Assembly (NCBI RefSeq): GCF_014763045.1
Contig: NZ_JACTAG010000001.1
Location: 1,798,001 to 1,862,000, forward strand
Origin: Sulfitobacter aestuariivivens
GTDB taxonomy: Bacteria; Pseudomonadota; Alphaproteobacteria; Rhodobacterales; Rhodobacteraceae
Length of the DNA: 64,000 bases
Direction of reading: 5' to 3'
The position numbers were made by a program, and so were the translations under genes. The notes under the pieces are model-generated. The model saw nothing but the letters and a program-made list of their open reading frames with translations, was not told the DNA's origin and did not search any database. This document shows, in pieces, positions 18,182 through 27,276 of this stretch (within the stretch, counting starts at the first letter, position 1; every line of letters starts with the position of its first letter).

Positions 18182-18658
18182 ATGAGGGATCTTACCCTGA
18201 CACTCTCGCGCGACATGACTGCGCGACCCGAAACCGTCTGGCGCTGCATGACGGAGGCCGAGCTGCTCAAACGCTGGTTCGCCCCGGAACCAGTCACCGT
18301 GACCAAGGCGGTGATCGACCCCACCCCCGGCAGCACCTTTCACGTGGTGATGCACATCCCCGACATGGGCGAGATGGACGGCGGCGCAGGCTGCGTGCTC
18401 GAAGCCCAGGCAGCCCGGCGCCTGACATGGACAACCGCGCTGCTGCCCGGCTTCGGGCCGGGCCCCGCCCCTGCCGAAGGCGCGTTTCATTTCACCGCAA
18501 TCCTTGCCCTCGCGCCGCTGCAGGATGGCGGCACCCGCTACACCGCGACCGTGCTGCACGCCGATGAGGCAGGGCGGGCCGCGCATGCCGCCATGGGGTT
18601 TGCCGACGGCTGGGGCTCAATGGCTAAGCAACTCGACACGCTTTCGCGCAGCATATAG
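18182..18658 (+). CDS. SRPBCC/AHSA1-family protein, second copy in operon
   Basis: A 158-residue SRPBCC protein: LTLSRDMTARPETVWRCMTEAELLKRWFAPEPV is the canonical N terminus, and GFADGWGSMAKQLDTLSRSI the C-terminal helix. It is related to, but clearly different from, the preceding gene product, so the pair may be an old duplication or form a heterodimer. Last gene of the ArsR operon. The function is unknown beyond the fold. Confidence 0.82.
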   Translation: MRDLTLTLSRDMTARPETVWRCMTEAELLKRWFAPEPVTVTKAVIDPTPGSTFHVVMHIPDMGEMDGGAGCVLEAQAARRLTWTTALLPGFGPGPAPAEGAFHFTAILALAPLQDGGTRYTATVLHADEAGRAAHAAMGFADGWGSMAKQLDTLSRSI

Positions 18659-18792
18659 TGCGCCTGGCCGCTTTCCACTTGCCAAGTCCACCCTGCCCCG
18701 CATAGCCTCAGCAGGTCTAAGCCCGCGCCCCTCTACGCCGCATCGAGCGGAGCGCATTTATGGGCCACCTGGTAACGCGGCGGGCGAGCGAC

Positions 18793-20202
18793 ATGGACAT
18801 CACGTTTCTTCTCAACGGAGATCCTGTGTCCCTGACGGATGTATCCCCCACCACAACCCTGCTCGACTGGCTGCGCGAGAGCCGCGGCCTGACGGGCACC
18901 AAAGAGGGCTGTAACGAGGGCGACTGCGGGGCCTGCACCGTCATGATCACCGACGCAGAGGGATCGCGGTCTCTTAATGGCTGCATCCTGTTTCTGCCCC
19001 AGATCGCAGGCAAACATGTCACCACGGTCGAAGGGATTGCCGGTCCGGACGGCACGCTGCACCCTGTGCAACAGGCCATGGTTGATCATCACGGTAGCCA
19101 ATGCGGGTTTTGCACCCCCGGCTTTGTTGTCTCGATGGCCTGCGCCCACCTCAATGGGGCCACCGATCACGACGTCCAGCTGGCCGGCAACCTGTGCCGG
19201 TGCACAGGCTATGCCCCGATCATCCGCGCCGCGGACGCCGCAGCCGACGCACCTGTCCCGGCCCATCTTCTTTCTCTGGCCAAAACTCTTCCCGGAGGTC
19301 CGGAGGCAGCGCCTCCGAAGTCGCCGACAGACACCCAGGGCGCACCCTCCGTGTGTGTTCCCGACAGCGCCGATGCGCTGGCCGAATGGTACGCCGCACA
19401 TCCCAATGCCACGCTCATCGCCGGGGCCACCGACGTGGGCCTGTGGGTGACCAAACAGTTTCGCGATCTGGGTGATATCGCCTTTCTCAACCAATGCGCA
19501 GACCTGCGCGGCATCTCCGAGGATGACACCGCCCTGCACATCGGTGCGATGACAAATCTGAACGTGGTTGAAGCCGCCATAGCACAACGTCACCCCAGCT
19601 TTGCTGCGATGATCCGGCGCTACGGCTCGGTGCAGGTGCGCAATGCGGCCACGCTGGGCGGCAACATCGCCAACGGCTCCCCAATCGGAGACAGCCCGCC
19701 CGCGCTGATTGCGCTTGGCGCTCAGCTGCACCTGCGACAGGGCGACGCCCGTCGAAAAATCGCGCTGGAGGACTTTTTTATCTCCTACGGCCAGCAAGAC
19801 CGCCGCCCCGGCGAATTTGTCGAGGCCATCAGCATTCCGAAGGGGCCTGACACGCTGCGGTGCTACAAACTGTCAAAACGCTTTGATCAGGACATTTCCG
19901 CGGTCTGTGGATGCCTCGCGCTGGATCTTGACGGACCGACGATCACCGCCGCACGCCTTGCCTATGGCGGGATGGCAGGCACCCCGATGCGCGCAGGCCA
20001 GGCCGAAGCAGCACTTGTCGGCCACCCCTTCACAGAAGACACCATGCGCGCCAGCATGGCCGCCATGGCGCAGGATTTCACCCCGCTCAGTGACATGCGC
20101 GCCTCCGCCAGTTACCGCCTCAAGACCGCCCAGAACATGCTGTTGCGCTATCTGCATGACATGGCGGGCGATCTCACGGATGTGCAGCAGGTGACAGCAT
20201 GA
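18793..20202 (+). CDS. xdhA: Xanthine dehydrogenase small (Fe-S/FAD) subunit
   Basis: Electron-transfer subunit of the molybdenum enzyme that oxidises hypoxanthine and xanthine to urate. Of its 469 residues, the first part carries the plant-type [2Fe-2S] cluster (Cys40, Cys45, Cys48, Cys64) and the second cluster motifs CGFCTPGFV and LCRCTGY. The FAD domain has [25 protein letters not shown]. Between them (about residues 160-177) the linker is encoded by an in-frame palindromic repeat, annotated separately. The ATG at 18793 begins MDITFLLNG; an in-frame ATG at 18760 is possible. First gene of a long purine operon, overlapping xdhB by 4 nt. Confidence 0.93.
   Translation: MDITFLLNGDPVSLTDVSPTTTLLDWLRESRGLTGTKEGCNEGDCGACTVMITDAEGSRSLNGCILFLPQIAGKHVTTVEGIAGPDGTLHPVQQAMVDHHGSQCGFCTPGFVVSMACAHLNGATDHDVQLAGNLCRCTGYAPIIRAADAAADAPVPAHLLSLAKTLPGGPEAAPPKSPTDTQGAPSVCVPDSADALAEWYAAHPNATLIAGATDVGLWVTKQFRDLGDIAFLNQCADLRGISEDDTALHIGAMTNLNVVEAAIAQRHPSFAAMIRRYGSVQVRNAATLGGNIANGSPIGDSPPALIALGAQLHLRQGDARRKIALEDFFISYGQQDRRPGEFVEAISIPKGPDTLRCYKLSKRFDQDISAVCGCLALDLDGPTITAARLAYGGMAGTPMRAGQAEAALVGHPFTEDTMRASMAAMAQDFTPLSDMRASASYRLKTAQNMLLRYLHDMAGDLTDVQQVTA
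19270..19322 (+). repeat. Palindromic repeat copy inside xdhA
   Basis: CTTTCTCTGGCC (19270-19281) also begins the two intergenic repeats at 39738 and 43046. It is followed by TTCCCGGAGG and a perfect hairpin CGGAGGC-AGC-GCCTCCG at 19301-19317. The intergenic copies have the same design, with 7-bp arms around AGC (GCGAGAC-AGC-GTCTCGC), preceded by TTCCCAGAG or GTCCCAGAG. The copy lies in frame and encodes an Ala/Pro-rich linker between the Fe-S and FAD domains of XdhA. Confidence 0.6.
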
Positions 20203-22595
20203 GCGTGACAAAACCCCTGCCCCATGATGCAGCGCCGCTGCATGTCACCGGGGCTGCCCGCTATGTCGATGATATCCCCACGCCCTCGGGCACGCTGCAT
20301 CTGGCCTTTGGTACCAGCGCCGCAGCGGCAGGCCGCCTTGTGGGGCTGACCCTTGACCACGTAAGGGCCGCCCCGGGCGTGCTGGATGTGCTCACGGCGG
20401 ACGACCTCGAACATGACGCGGATACCTCCCCTTCGAATCACGATGAACCGCTGTTATGCACGGGCGACATTCATTTTGTGGGCCAACCGCTCTTTCTTGT
20501 CATCGCGACCAGCCATCTCAACGCCCGCTATGCCGCACGCGTTGGCGAACCTGAGATCATCAAATCCAAACCAATCCTAAGCATCGAAGACGCGCTTGCC
20601 GCCGACGCGCGGTTCGAGGACGGGCCGCGCATCTACCAGAAAGGCGATGCCGTGGCGGGCCTGAAGGAGGCGGTGCAAACCCTGTCGGGTTCCATCACGA
20701 TGGGGGGTCAGGAACACTTTTACCTCGAAGGTCAGGCCGCGCTCGCGTTGCCGCAGGACAACGGTGACATGGTTGTGCATTCCTCCACCCAGCACCCGAC
20801 CGAAATCCAGCACAAGGTGGCCCATGCACTGGGCAAACCCATGCATGCCGTGCGGGTCGAGACACGCCGCATGGGCGGCGGGTTCGGCGGCAAGGAAAGT
20901 CAGGGCAACGCGCTGGCCGTGGCCTGCGCCATTGCGGCCGCCAGAACCGGGCGGCCTTGCAAGATGCGCTATGACCGGGACGATGACATGATCATCACCG
21001 GCAAGCGTCACGACTTCCGCATCGATTACACCGTGGGTTTCGATGATGACGGGCGGCTCAGCGCGCTTGATGTGACCCACTACACCCGCTGCGGCTGGTC
21101 GATGGACCTGTCGCTGCCGGTCGCTGACCGCGCCATGCTGCACAGCGACAATGCCTATCACCTTGATGACATCCGCATCACCTCGCACCGGTTGCGCACC
21201 AATATGTGCTCGGCCACCGCCTATCGCGGGTTTGGCGGGCCGCAAGGGATGCTGGGTATCGAAAGGGTGATGGATCACGTCGCCCAGCATCTGGGCCGCG
21301 ATCCGCTGGATGTGCGCCGCGCCAATTACTATGCCGACGTGGTGCAACAGCGCGCCGCTGGCGCGGCCATCGACAACCGTCCCATCCCCGACACCGGCGC
21401 GGACAACGCGTCGCGCGGCGCCGACCCTGCACCGACACAATACCGACGTGATACCGACGTTGCACCGACACGCCAAACCACCCCCTATCACCAGCCCGTC
21501 ACGGACTGCATCATAAATGCGATGACCGACCGTTTGATGGGATCCAGCAGCTACGAAGAGCGCCGCGCACTGATCGCGGACTGGAACATGGCACAGCCTG
21601 TTCTGAAGCGAGGCATCGCGCTGACGCCGGTCAAATTCGGCATCTCCTTTACGCTTACCCACCTCAATCAGGCAGGTGCCCTGGTGCATGTCTATCAGGA
21701 TGGCTCTATCCACCTGAACCACGGCGGAACAGAGATGGGCCAGGGGTTGTTCCAAAAGGTCGCACAGGTCGCAGCAAGCCGCTTTGGCGTCCCGCTGGAG
21801 ATGGTGAAAATCACCGCAACCGACACCGGCAAGGTGCCCAACACGTCTGCCACGGCAGCCTCTTCCGGATCAGACCTGAACGGGATGGCCGTGCAAAACG
21901 CCTGCGATGAAATACGCACCCGGATCACGGACCATCTGGCAGAACGCCATCAGACACGTGACATCACCTTTTTGGACGGTAAGGTGTTGATCGGAAATGA
22001 GGAAATTACCTTTGCACGGGCCGCCGCAAGCGCCTATGAAAACCGTATCTCTCTATCTGCCACAGGCTATTACAAGACACCCGAAATCGAATGGGACAGG
22101 ATCGCCGGAAAGGGCCGCCCTTTCTTTTACTTCGCTTATGGGGTCGCCTGCACCGAAGTGGTGATCGACACTCTGACGGGCGAAAACCGCATCCTGCGCA
22201 CGGACATTCTGCATGATGCCGGGGCCTCGCTGAACCCGGCTTTGGATATCGGACAGATTGAAGGCGGCTATGTGCAGGGCGCGGGCTGGCTCACGACCGA
22301 AGAGCTGGTCTGGGATGCGGATGGTGTACTCAAGACCCATGCGCCCTCCACCTACAAGATCCCGGCCTGTTCCGATCGCCCGGACGTCTTCAATGTCGCC
22401 CTTTGGGATCAGGAAAACCCCGCCCAAACCGTCTACCGCTCCAAAGCGGTCGGTGAGCCGCCTTTCATGCTGGGCATTTCCGCCTTCATGGCCCTGTCAG
22501 ACGCCATCGCCGCCTGCGGACCCGCGTTCGGCGATGTGCAGGCCCCCGCCACCGCAGAAGAAGTTCTGCGCGCCATCGCGCGGACACGCTCATGA
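20199..22595 (+). CDS. xdhB: Xanthine dehydrogenase molybdopterin-binding subunit
   Basis: Catalytic large subunit, 798 residues. Visible motifs include [15 protein letters not shown] (about residues 167-181), [33 protein letters not shown] (with the Arg-Gly-Phe-Gly segment around the molybdenum site), [21 protein letters not shown] and the catalytic-region [10 protein letters not shown] and GEPPFML near the C terminus. Residues about 405-430 form a low-complexity insertion coded by imperfect 11-nt repeats. Overlaps of 4 nt on both sides join it to xdhA and xdhC. The substrate is most likely hypoxanthine/xanthine, supported by the downstream nucleoside-type transporter. Confidence 0.95.
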   Translation: MSVTKPLPHDAAPLHVTGAARYVDDIPTPSGTLHLAFGTSAAAAGRLVGLTLDHVRAAPGVLDVLTADDLEHDADTSPSNHDEPLLCTGDIHFVGQPLFLVIATSHLNARYAARVGEPEIIKSKPILSIEDALAADARFEDGPRIYQKGDAVAGLKEAVQTLSGSITMGGQEHFYLEGQAALALPQDNGDMVVHSSTQHPTEIQHKVAHALGKPMHAVRVETRRMGGGFGGKESQGNALAVACAIAAARTGRPCKMRYDRDDDMIITGKRHDFRIDYTVGFDDDGRLSALDVTHYTRCGWSMDLSLPVADRAMLHSDNAYHLDDIRITSHRLRTNMCSATAYRGFGGPQGMLGIERVMDHVAQHLGRDPLDVRRANYYADVVQQRAAGAAIDNRPIPDTGADNASRGADPAPTQYRRDTDVAPTRQTTPYHQPVTDCIINAMTDRLMGSSSYEERRALIADWNMAQPVLKRGIALTPVKFGISFTLTHLNQAGALVHVYQDGSIHLNHGGTEMGQGLFQKVAQVAASRFGVPLEMVKITATDTGKVPNTSATAASSGSDLNGMAVQNACDEIRTRITDHLAERHQTRDITFLDGKVLIGNEEITFARAAASAYENRISLSATGYYKTPEIEWDRIAGKGRPFFYFAYGVACTEVVIDTLTGENRILRTDILHDAGASLNPALDIGQIEGGYVQGAGWLTTEELVWDADGVLKTHAPSTYKIPACSDRPDVFNVALWDQENPAQTVYRSKAVGEPPFMLGISAFMALSDAIAACGPAFGDVQAPATAEEVLRAIARTRS
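21429..21473 (+). repeat. Imperfect 11-nt tandem repeats within xdhB
   Basis: Units of the form ATACCGACGTG, ATACCGACGTT and GCACCGACACG follow each other, flanked by another CACCGACACA. They encode a Thr/Asp/Arg/Pro-rich loop between [12 protein letters not shown] and TPYHQPVTD. Because 11 is not a multiple of three, unit gain or loss would usually shift the frame; the present number keeps it open. Confidence 0.6.
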
Positions 22596-23353
22596 GCGTC
22601 ATCTACGTGCAAATCCTTGAAACCAAGGGCTCTGCGCCACGCGATGCAGGCACCGTGATGGAGGTGCGCACAGAAAGGACCGACGGCACAATCGGCGGGG
22701 GCGCGCTTGAGCATCAGGCGATTGCCACGGCACGCACCCTGATGCGCGAAAAGCGCGATACCCTCACACAGACCATTCCCTTGGGGCCGGGGTTGGGACA
22801 ATGCTGCGGTGGATCGGTCAGGCTGCTGTTCACGCGTCAGCCGCGCATAGCAGAGCCTGATCCGTCCTTCCGGATAGATGGTCCATCACCGGACAGTCCG
22901 GTGCCGCTTTGGCTCTGGGGCGCGGGCCATGTTGGCCGCGCAGTGGTTGATGCTGCACCTGCCCGGTCCTTCGACGTCGTCTGGGTCGACGACGCCCGCG
23001 AGCGGTTCCCCCCGAAAATCCCGGATCATGTAACTGCGCTGCCAGCGCACGACATGGCGCTGCTGGCCGCACGCTGTCCCCGCGGCGCGCATCACCTGAT
23101 CTTCACCTACGCCCACGACATAGACCTGGCGCTGTGTGCCGCGTTATTGCGCAGGCAGGCTGCATCGATCGGGTTGATCGGGTCGGCCACCAAATGGGCG
23201 CGATTTTTCAAACGCCTGACCGCCATGGGGCTTGACCCCGCGCCGATCACCTGCCCGATTGGGGACAAGGCACTGGGCAAGACGCCTGCTGCCATTGCGC
23301 ATGGTACGGTGACCGCCTTACTGGCGAATGTGGCAAGAAAGGTTCCCGCATGA
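22592..23353 (+). CDS. xdhC: Xanthine dehydrogenase maturation factor XdhC
   Basis: XdhC-type proteins bind the molybdenum cofactor, protect its sulfurated form and insert it into XdhB. The 253-residue protein has the N-terminal ETKGSAPRDAGTVMEV with TIGGGALEHQAI, the GPGLGQCCGGSVRLLF cofactor-region motif and a C-terminal Rossmann domain (LWLWGAGHVGRAVVDA, FTYAHDIDLALCAALL, IGLIGSATKWARF). It overlaps the upstream xdhB and the downstream ATPase gene by 4 nt each, so enzyme maturation and purine uptake are made from one message. Confidence 0.93.
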   Translation: MSVIYVQILETKGSAPRDAGTVMEVRTERTDGTIGGGALEHQAIATARTLMREKRDTLTQTIPLGPGLGQCCGGSVRLLFTRQPRIAEPDPSFRIDGPSPDSPVPLWLWGAGHVGRAVVDAAPARSFDVVWVDDARERFPPKIPDHVTALPAHDMALLAARCPRGAHHLIFTYAHDIDLALCAALLRRQAASIGLIGSATKWARFFKRLTAMGLDPAPITCPIGDKALGKTPAAIAHGTVTALLANVARKVPA

Positions 23354-24870
23354 CACAGACACCTCTTCTGCACCTTGCTGGTCTGACCAAGGCCTATCCT
23401 GGCGTTGTGGCAAATGATGACGTGTCGCTGACCATTGCACCCGGCGAAGTCCATGCGCTGCTTGGCGAGAATGGTGCAGGCAAATCTACGCTGGTCAAAA
23501 TGATCTACGGTCTGGTCAAGCCCGACGCCGGAACGATGGAAATGAATGGGGCGGCTTTTGCCCCCCCGGAGCCACGCGCGGCACGCGCTGCGGGCGTCGG
23601 TATGGTGTTTCAGCACTTCTCGCTTTTTGACGCCCTGAGTGTGGCGGAAAACATTGCATTGGGGATGGAAGACGCCCCCAAAATGAGCGCGCTCAGCCGC
23701 CAGATCAGGGAGGTGTCCGAAACCTATGGTCTGCCATTGTCACCTGACCGCGTGGTGGGTGATCTGTCCGCCGGTGAGCGGCAGCGTGTCGAAATCATTC
23801 GCTGTCTGCTGCAGGAACCAAAGCTTTTGATCATGGATGAGCCTACGTCGGTTCTGACGCCGCAAGAGGTTGAAATCCTTTTCAAAACACTCCGCAAATT
23901 GAGCGCCGAAGGTACTGCGATCCTGTATATCTCGCACAAGCTGGAAGAGATCCGCAGCCTGTGCGATGCCGCGACCATTCTGCGGTTGGGCAAGGTCGTG
24001 GGCCATTGCACCCCGTCCGAGACGTCCGCACGGGACATGGCCGAGATGATGGTGGGATCAGCGCTCAAGACCCCCACACGGGCAGGAAAGACGCCGGGCG
24101 ATGTGGTGTTGGCACTGGAGGGGCTGAGTGCGGCCTCGCCCAGTGCTTTTGGGATGCCATTGCGCGACATAACGGTCGAGGTGCGCCGAGGTGAAGTCTT
24201 GGGTATCGGGGGTGTTGCGGGAAACGGGCAGGATGAATTGCTGGCTGCACTGTCAGGCGAGATGCGCACCCGTCCGGGGTCGGTCCGATTTCAGGGTCGC
24301 GATGTCAGCCTGCTGGGCCCCAATCCGCGCCGCGCGATGGGCATCCTCAGCGCGCCGGAAGAGCGATTGGGCCATGCAGCCGTGCCGGATATGTCGCTGA
24401 CGGAGAACGCGTTGCTGACTGGTGCTGCGCGGGAAGGGCTGGACAGGGGCGGGATGTTGAACTGGTCGGCGGCGCGCAAATTCGCTGAGCGCATCATCGA
24501 GACTTTCGATGTGCGCACCCCCGGTCCCGCCAATGCAGCGCGGTCGCTGTCGGGCGGGAACCTGCAGAAATTTGTCATCGGTCGCGAGGTCTTGCAGCGC
24601 CCGGAATTGCTGGTGGTGAACCAGCCGACCTGGGGCGTTGACGCGTCCGCCGCGGCGGCCATTCGTCAGGCCTTGCTGGATCTGGCAGAGAACGGGACAG
24701 CGATTGTGGTGATCTCACAGGACCTTGATGAGCTTATGGAGATCTCGGACCGGTTTGCGGCACTGAATGAGGGACGTTTGTCACCACCACGGCCCGCACA
24801 GGGGCTGACCGTGGAAGAGATTGGCCTGATGATGGGCGGTGCCCACGGTATGGAGGTTGCGCATGTTTGA
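23350..24870 (+). CDS. ABC transporter ATP-binding protein, purine nucleoside (BMP) type
   Basis: Two fused nucleotide-binding domains in 506 residues, as in YufO/NupA- and sugar-type importers. The first half has Walker A GENGAGKST, signature DLSAGERQRVEI and Walker B LLIMDEPTSVLT. The second half is degenerate: a Walker-A-like GVAGNGQDE and signature LSGGNLQKFVIGREV. This asymmetry is normal for the family. It drives uptake through the two permeases downstream, with the BmpA-like receptor. Linkage to xdhABC points to purines or their nucleosides. The 3' end carries a GGAGG ribosome-binding site used by the small frame beginning at 24863. Confidence 0.93.
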   Translation: MTQTPLLHLAGLTKAYPGVVANDDVSLTIAPGEVHALLGENGAGKSTLVKMIYGLVKPDAGTMEMNGAAFAPPEPRAARAAGVGMVFQHFSLFDALSVAENIALGMEDAPKMSALSRQIREVSETYGLPLSPDRVVGDLSAGERQRVEIIRCLLQEPKLLIMDEPTSVLTPQEVEILFKTLRKLSAEGTAILYISHKLEEIRSLCDAATILRLGKVVGHCTPSETSARDMAEMMVGSALKTPTRAGKTPGDVVLALEGLSAASPSAFGMPLRDITVEVRRGEVLGIGGVAGNGQDELLAALSGEMRTRPGSVRFQGRDVSLLGPNPRRAMGILSAPEERLGHAAVPDMSLTENALLTGAAREGLDRGGMLNWSAARKFAERIIETFDVRTPGPANAARSLSGGNLQKFVIGREVLQRPELLVVNQPTWGVDASAAAAIRQALLDLAENGTAIVVISQDLDELMEISDRFAALNEGRLSPPRPAQGLTVEEIGLMMGGAHGMEVAHV

Positions 24871-25024
24871 AGAAGCGCGGAATTTTATGAAAATTCCGGA
24901 CCGTTTTCTTTCCAAGAAAACGCACGGTCATTGTTGGACGGGCGCAGCAATCATGAACAGTGTTTCGTGCGGCACTGTTGCAATAGGTATTTGCAAAAGG
25001 GTGAATGAAGGGGGCGCATCATGA
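24863..25024 (+). CDS. Possible 53-residue peptide spanning a hairpin element
   Basis: An ATG preceded by a perfect GGAGG with 6-nt spacing opens inside the last codons of the ATPase gene. The frame runs through two hairpins and ends in a TGA that overlaps the ATG of the permease gene (ATGA at 25021-25024). The peptide begins MFEEARNFMKIPDRF, has no recognisable domain and contains two Cys-containing stretches. The signals for translation are good, but the coding content looks like translated repeat. The frame may serve mainly to couple ribosomes across the element to the permease gene. Confidence 0.35.
   Translation: MFEEARNFMKIPDRFLSKKTHGHCWTGAAIMNSVSCGTVAIGICKRVNEGGAS
24878..24922 (+). 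repeat. Tandem hairpins between ATPase and permease genes
   Basis: Two perfect stem-loops stand 3 nt apart. Stem 1 is CGGAATTTT (24878-24886), loop ATG, then AAAATTCCG (24890-24898). Stem 2 is CGTTTTCTT (24902-24910), loop TCC, then AAGAAAACG (24914-24922). Neither has a terminator-type T run, so readthrough to the permease is expected. They resemble dispersed intergenic palindromes and could trim or stabilise the messenger RNA. Confidence 0.7.
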
Positions 25025-26103
25025 TCCGGCTTGAAAAGCGGCCCCAGCCGAGCCGGGCGTTTTCACTGGCCACCCCGGTTCTGGCGGTGTTGGCGACAAT
25101 GTTTTTTGGTGGCTTGCTATTTGCCGCTTTGGGCAAAGATCCGTTGGTGGCGATCAAGACCATCTTCTGGGATCCATTGTTTGGTGAGTTCGCTTTCTTT
25201 TACCGCCCACAGCTTTTGATCAAGGGCGCGCCACTGGTGTTGATCGCCATAGGGCTGTCGCTTGGCTTTAAGGCGGGTATCTGGAACATCGGCGCGGAAG
25301 GCCAATATATCATGGGGGCACTTTTTGGCGCCGCTGTTGGGTTGGCATTCTATCCGGCACAGAGCGTGTTCATCTTCCCACTGATGGTGCTCGCCGGGGC
25401 CTTTGGAGGGTGGATTTGGGCGATGATCCCCGCGCTCCTGAAGGTGCGATTTGGGACCAATGAAATCCTTGTCTCGCTGATGCTGGTGTATGTGGCTGAA
25501 CAGTTTCTTGCCTCCATGTCCTTGGGATTACTGAAAAACCCCGAAGGGTTCGGCTTTCCTGGGTCGCGAAACTTGCAGCAGTACGAGAGCGCCTTTAATG
25601 CCGACATCATTGAGGGATCCGGCATGCATTGGGGTGTCGTGGCGGCGTTCATTGCCGTCATTCTGGCCTACGTCCTGCTGACCAAGCATCGCCTGGGGTT
25701 TGCCATACGCGTGACCGGTGAGGCCCCGCGTGCTGCGCGGTTCTCGGGCGTGAACCCTGCGCGGCTTGTCTTGTTCTGCCTGGGCATGTCGGGGTTGCTG
25801 GCGGGGCTCGCGGGACTGTTCGAGGTATCGGGACCTGCAGGGCAGGTCACCATTGATTTCAATGTGGGCTATGGGTTTACCGCGATCATCGTGGCCTTTC
25901 TGGGCCGCCTGCATCCGGTGGGAATTCTGCTGGCAGGGCTGTTGATGGCGCTGACGTATATCGGGGGCGACATCGCACAATCCAATCTTGGCCTGCCTGC
26001 GGCGGCCATTCAGGTTTTTCAGGGGATGCTGCTGTTTTTCCTGCTCGCTCTGGACATGTTCACGAATTACCGGTTGCGCTTTGGCCGGGGGGAGGTTGCT
26101 TGA
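25021..26103 (+). CDS. ABC transporter permease, BMP/nucleoside type (first)
   Basis: A 360-residue integral membrane protein with about ten hydrophobic segments. It belongs to the BPD_transp_2 family, shown by IGLSLGFKAGIWNIGAEGQYIMGALFG, the coupling-region FAIRVTGEAPRAARFSGVNPAR and the C-terminal GYGFTAIIVAFLGRLHPVGILLAG. AAGGGGG lies before the ATG. The stop TGA overlaps the ATG of the small membrane protein by 1 nt. It pairs with the second permease at 26312. Confidence 0.93.
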   Translation: MIRLEKRPQPSRAFSLATPVLAVLATMFFGGLLFAALGKDPLVAIKTIFWDPLFGEFAFFYRPQLLIKGAPLVLIAIGLSLGFKAGIWNIGAEGQYIMGALFGAAVGLAFYPAQSVFIFPLMVLAGAFGGWIWAMIPALLKVRFGTNEILVSLMLVYVAEQFLASMSLGLLKNPEGFGFPGSRNLQQYESAFNADIIEGSGMHWGVVAAFIAVILAYVLLTKHRLGFAIRVTGEAPRAARFSGVNPARLVLFCLGMSGLLAGLAGLFEVSGPAGQVTIDFNVGYGFTAIIVAFLGRLHPVGILLAGLLMALTYIGGDIAQSNLGLPAAAIQVFQGMLLFFLLALDMFTNYRLRFGRGEVA

Positions 26104-26312
26104 TGGCGTTTCTTGGCGGACTGATGCAATCTTTGCGACCTCTGATCGTGGTGGGTATCCTGCTGGGGTTCCTGATGGTTTATGCGACGTACGGTTTGCC
26201 GGGCGTTTGGCTGGTGACAAAACTGGTGGCCATCGGGATTGTGATGAATTTTGCGGGATGGCTGTTGCTGCGCTTTGTTCTGCAACGCGCAGGTAAGTGG
26301 GGGGCAAAGTAA
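26103..26312 (+). CDS. Small two-helix membrane protein between the permeases
   Basis: A 69-residue protein with two predicted transmembrane helices: roughly residues 12-31 (PLIVVGILLGFLMVYATYG) and 36-60 (VWLVTKLVAIGIVMNFAGWL), and a basic C terminus (RAGKWGAK). Its ATG shares one base with the upstream permease stop, and its TAA shares one base with the ATG of the downstream permease, so it is translationally locked between them. No domain was recognised. An accessory subunit or assembly helper of the transporter is inferred only from position. Confidence 0.7.
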   Translation: MAFLGGLMQSLRPLIVVGILLGFLMVYATYGLPGVWLVTKLVAIGIVMNFAGWLLLRFVLQRAGKWGAK

Positions 26313-27232
26313 TGGACCTTTCAGCTATCAACCCAGTCCTTTTCATCGCGGGATTTCTGGTCGCCGCAACGCCGCTGATCTTTGCGGCTATCGGCGAACT
26401 GGTCGTGGAAAAATCAGGTACGCTCAACCTGGGTGTGGAAGGCATGATGATCACGGGGGCGATCTGCGGGTTCGCGATCGCCGTCGAAACAGGCTCCCCC
26501 CTGCTTGGGTTTGTCGCGGCCGCAGTCGGCGGGGCCTTGCTAAGCCTGTTATTTGCGTTTCTGACGCAAATCACGCTGGCCAATCAGGTTGCGTCGGGCC
26601 TGGCACTGACGCTTTTCGGGCTTGGGTTGTCTTCCCTGCTGGGGCAATCCTATGTGGGAATCAAACCGCCACGGCTGGGCGACATTAACTTTGGGCCGCT
26701 GGCAGATATCCCGGTAATCGGACCGATCCTCTTTACCCACGACATCATTTTGTACCTTGGTTTCCTGCTGGTTGCTGCGGTCTGGGCGGTGCTGAAATTT
26801 ACGCGCGCGGGGCTGGTGCTGCGCGCGGTGGGCGAAAGCCATGATGCGGCCCATGCACTGGGCTATAAAGTGGTGCGCATCCGCACGCTGGCGATCATGT
26901 TCGGCGGAGCCTGCGCCGGTGTCGGTGGCGCCTATATCAGCCTTATTCGCGTGCCACAGTGGACCGAAGGGATGACAGCCGGTGTGGGCTGGATCGCGCT
27001 TGCGCTGGTTGTGTTTGCCAGCTGGAAACCCTGGCGGCTCCTGCTCGGTGCCTATCTTTTTGGCGGGATCACTCAATTACAACTTAATCTGCAGGGGGCA
27101 GGCGTTGCCATTCCGGTGGAGTATTTGGCAATGTCGCCCTACGTTATCACGATTGTTGTTCTGGTGATTCTGAGCCGGGACAAATCTGCTGCACCCGCCT
27201 CACTGGGGCGGACTTTCCACGCCTCTACCTAG
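26312..27232 (+). CDS. ABC transporter permease, BMP/nucleoside type (second)
   Basis: A 306-residue permease of the same family: ATPLIFAAIGELVVEKSGTLNLGVEGMM at the N terminus, ALTLFGLGLSSLLGQSYVG, the coupling loop LVLRAVGESHDAAHALGYKV, and GMTAGVGWIALALVVFASWKPW. It forms the second half of a heterodimeric channel with the product at 25021. The ATG at 26312 (MDLSAINPV) overlaps the previous TAA by 1 nt and gives the family length. Confidence 0.93.
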   Translation: MDLSAINPVLFIAGFLVAATPLIFAAIGELVVEKSGTLNLGVEGMMITGAICGFAIAVETGSPLLGFVAAAVGGALLSLLFAFLTQITLANQVASGLALTLFGLGLSSLLGQSYVGIKPPRLGDINFGPLADIPVIGPILFTHDIILYLGFLLVAAVWAVLKFTRAGLVLRAVGESHDAAHALGYKVVRIRTLAIMFGGACAGVGGAYISLIRVPQWTEGMTAGVGWIALALVVFASWKPWRLLLGAYLFGGITQLQLNLQGAGVAIPVEYLAMSPYVITIVVLVILSRDKSAAPASLGRTFHAST

Positions 27233-27243
27233 GGGCCAACAAC

Positions 27244-27258
27244 TGCCCCGACGGGGCA
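27244..27258 (+). promoter_or_regulatory. Stem-loop ahead of the binding-protein gene
   Basis: TGCCCC-GAC-GGGGCA forms a compact 6-bp GC stem in the 44-nt gap before the binding-protein ATG. There is no strong T run. It may act as an RNA-processing or stability element that raises binding-protein expression above that of the permeases. Confidence 0.4.
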
Positions 27259-27276
27259 ACAAAAACGGGGATGTTT

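Noticed and set aside
20577..21755. A 392-codon minus-strand frame opposite xdhB
   Set aside because: Antisense shadow of a conserved enzyme; no homologous features.
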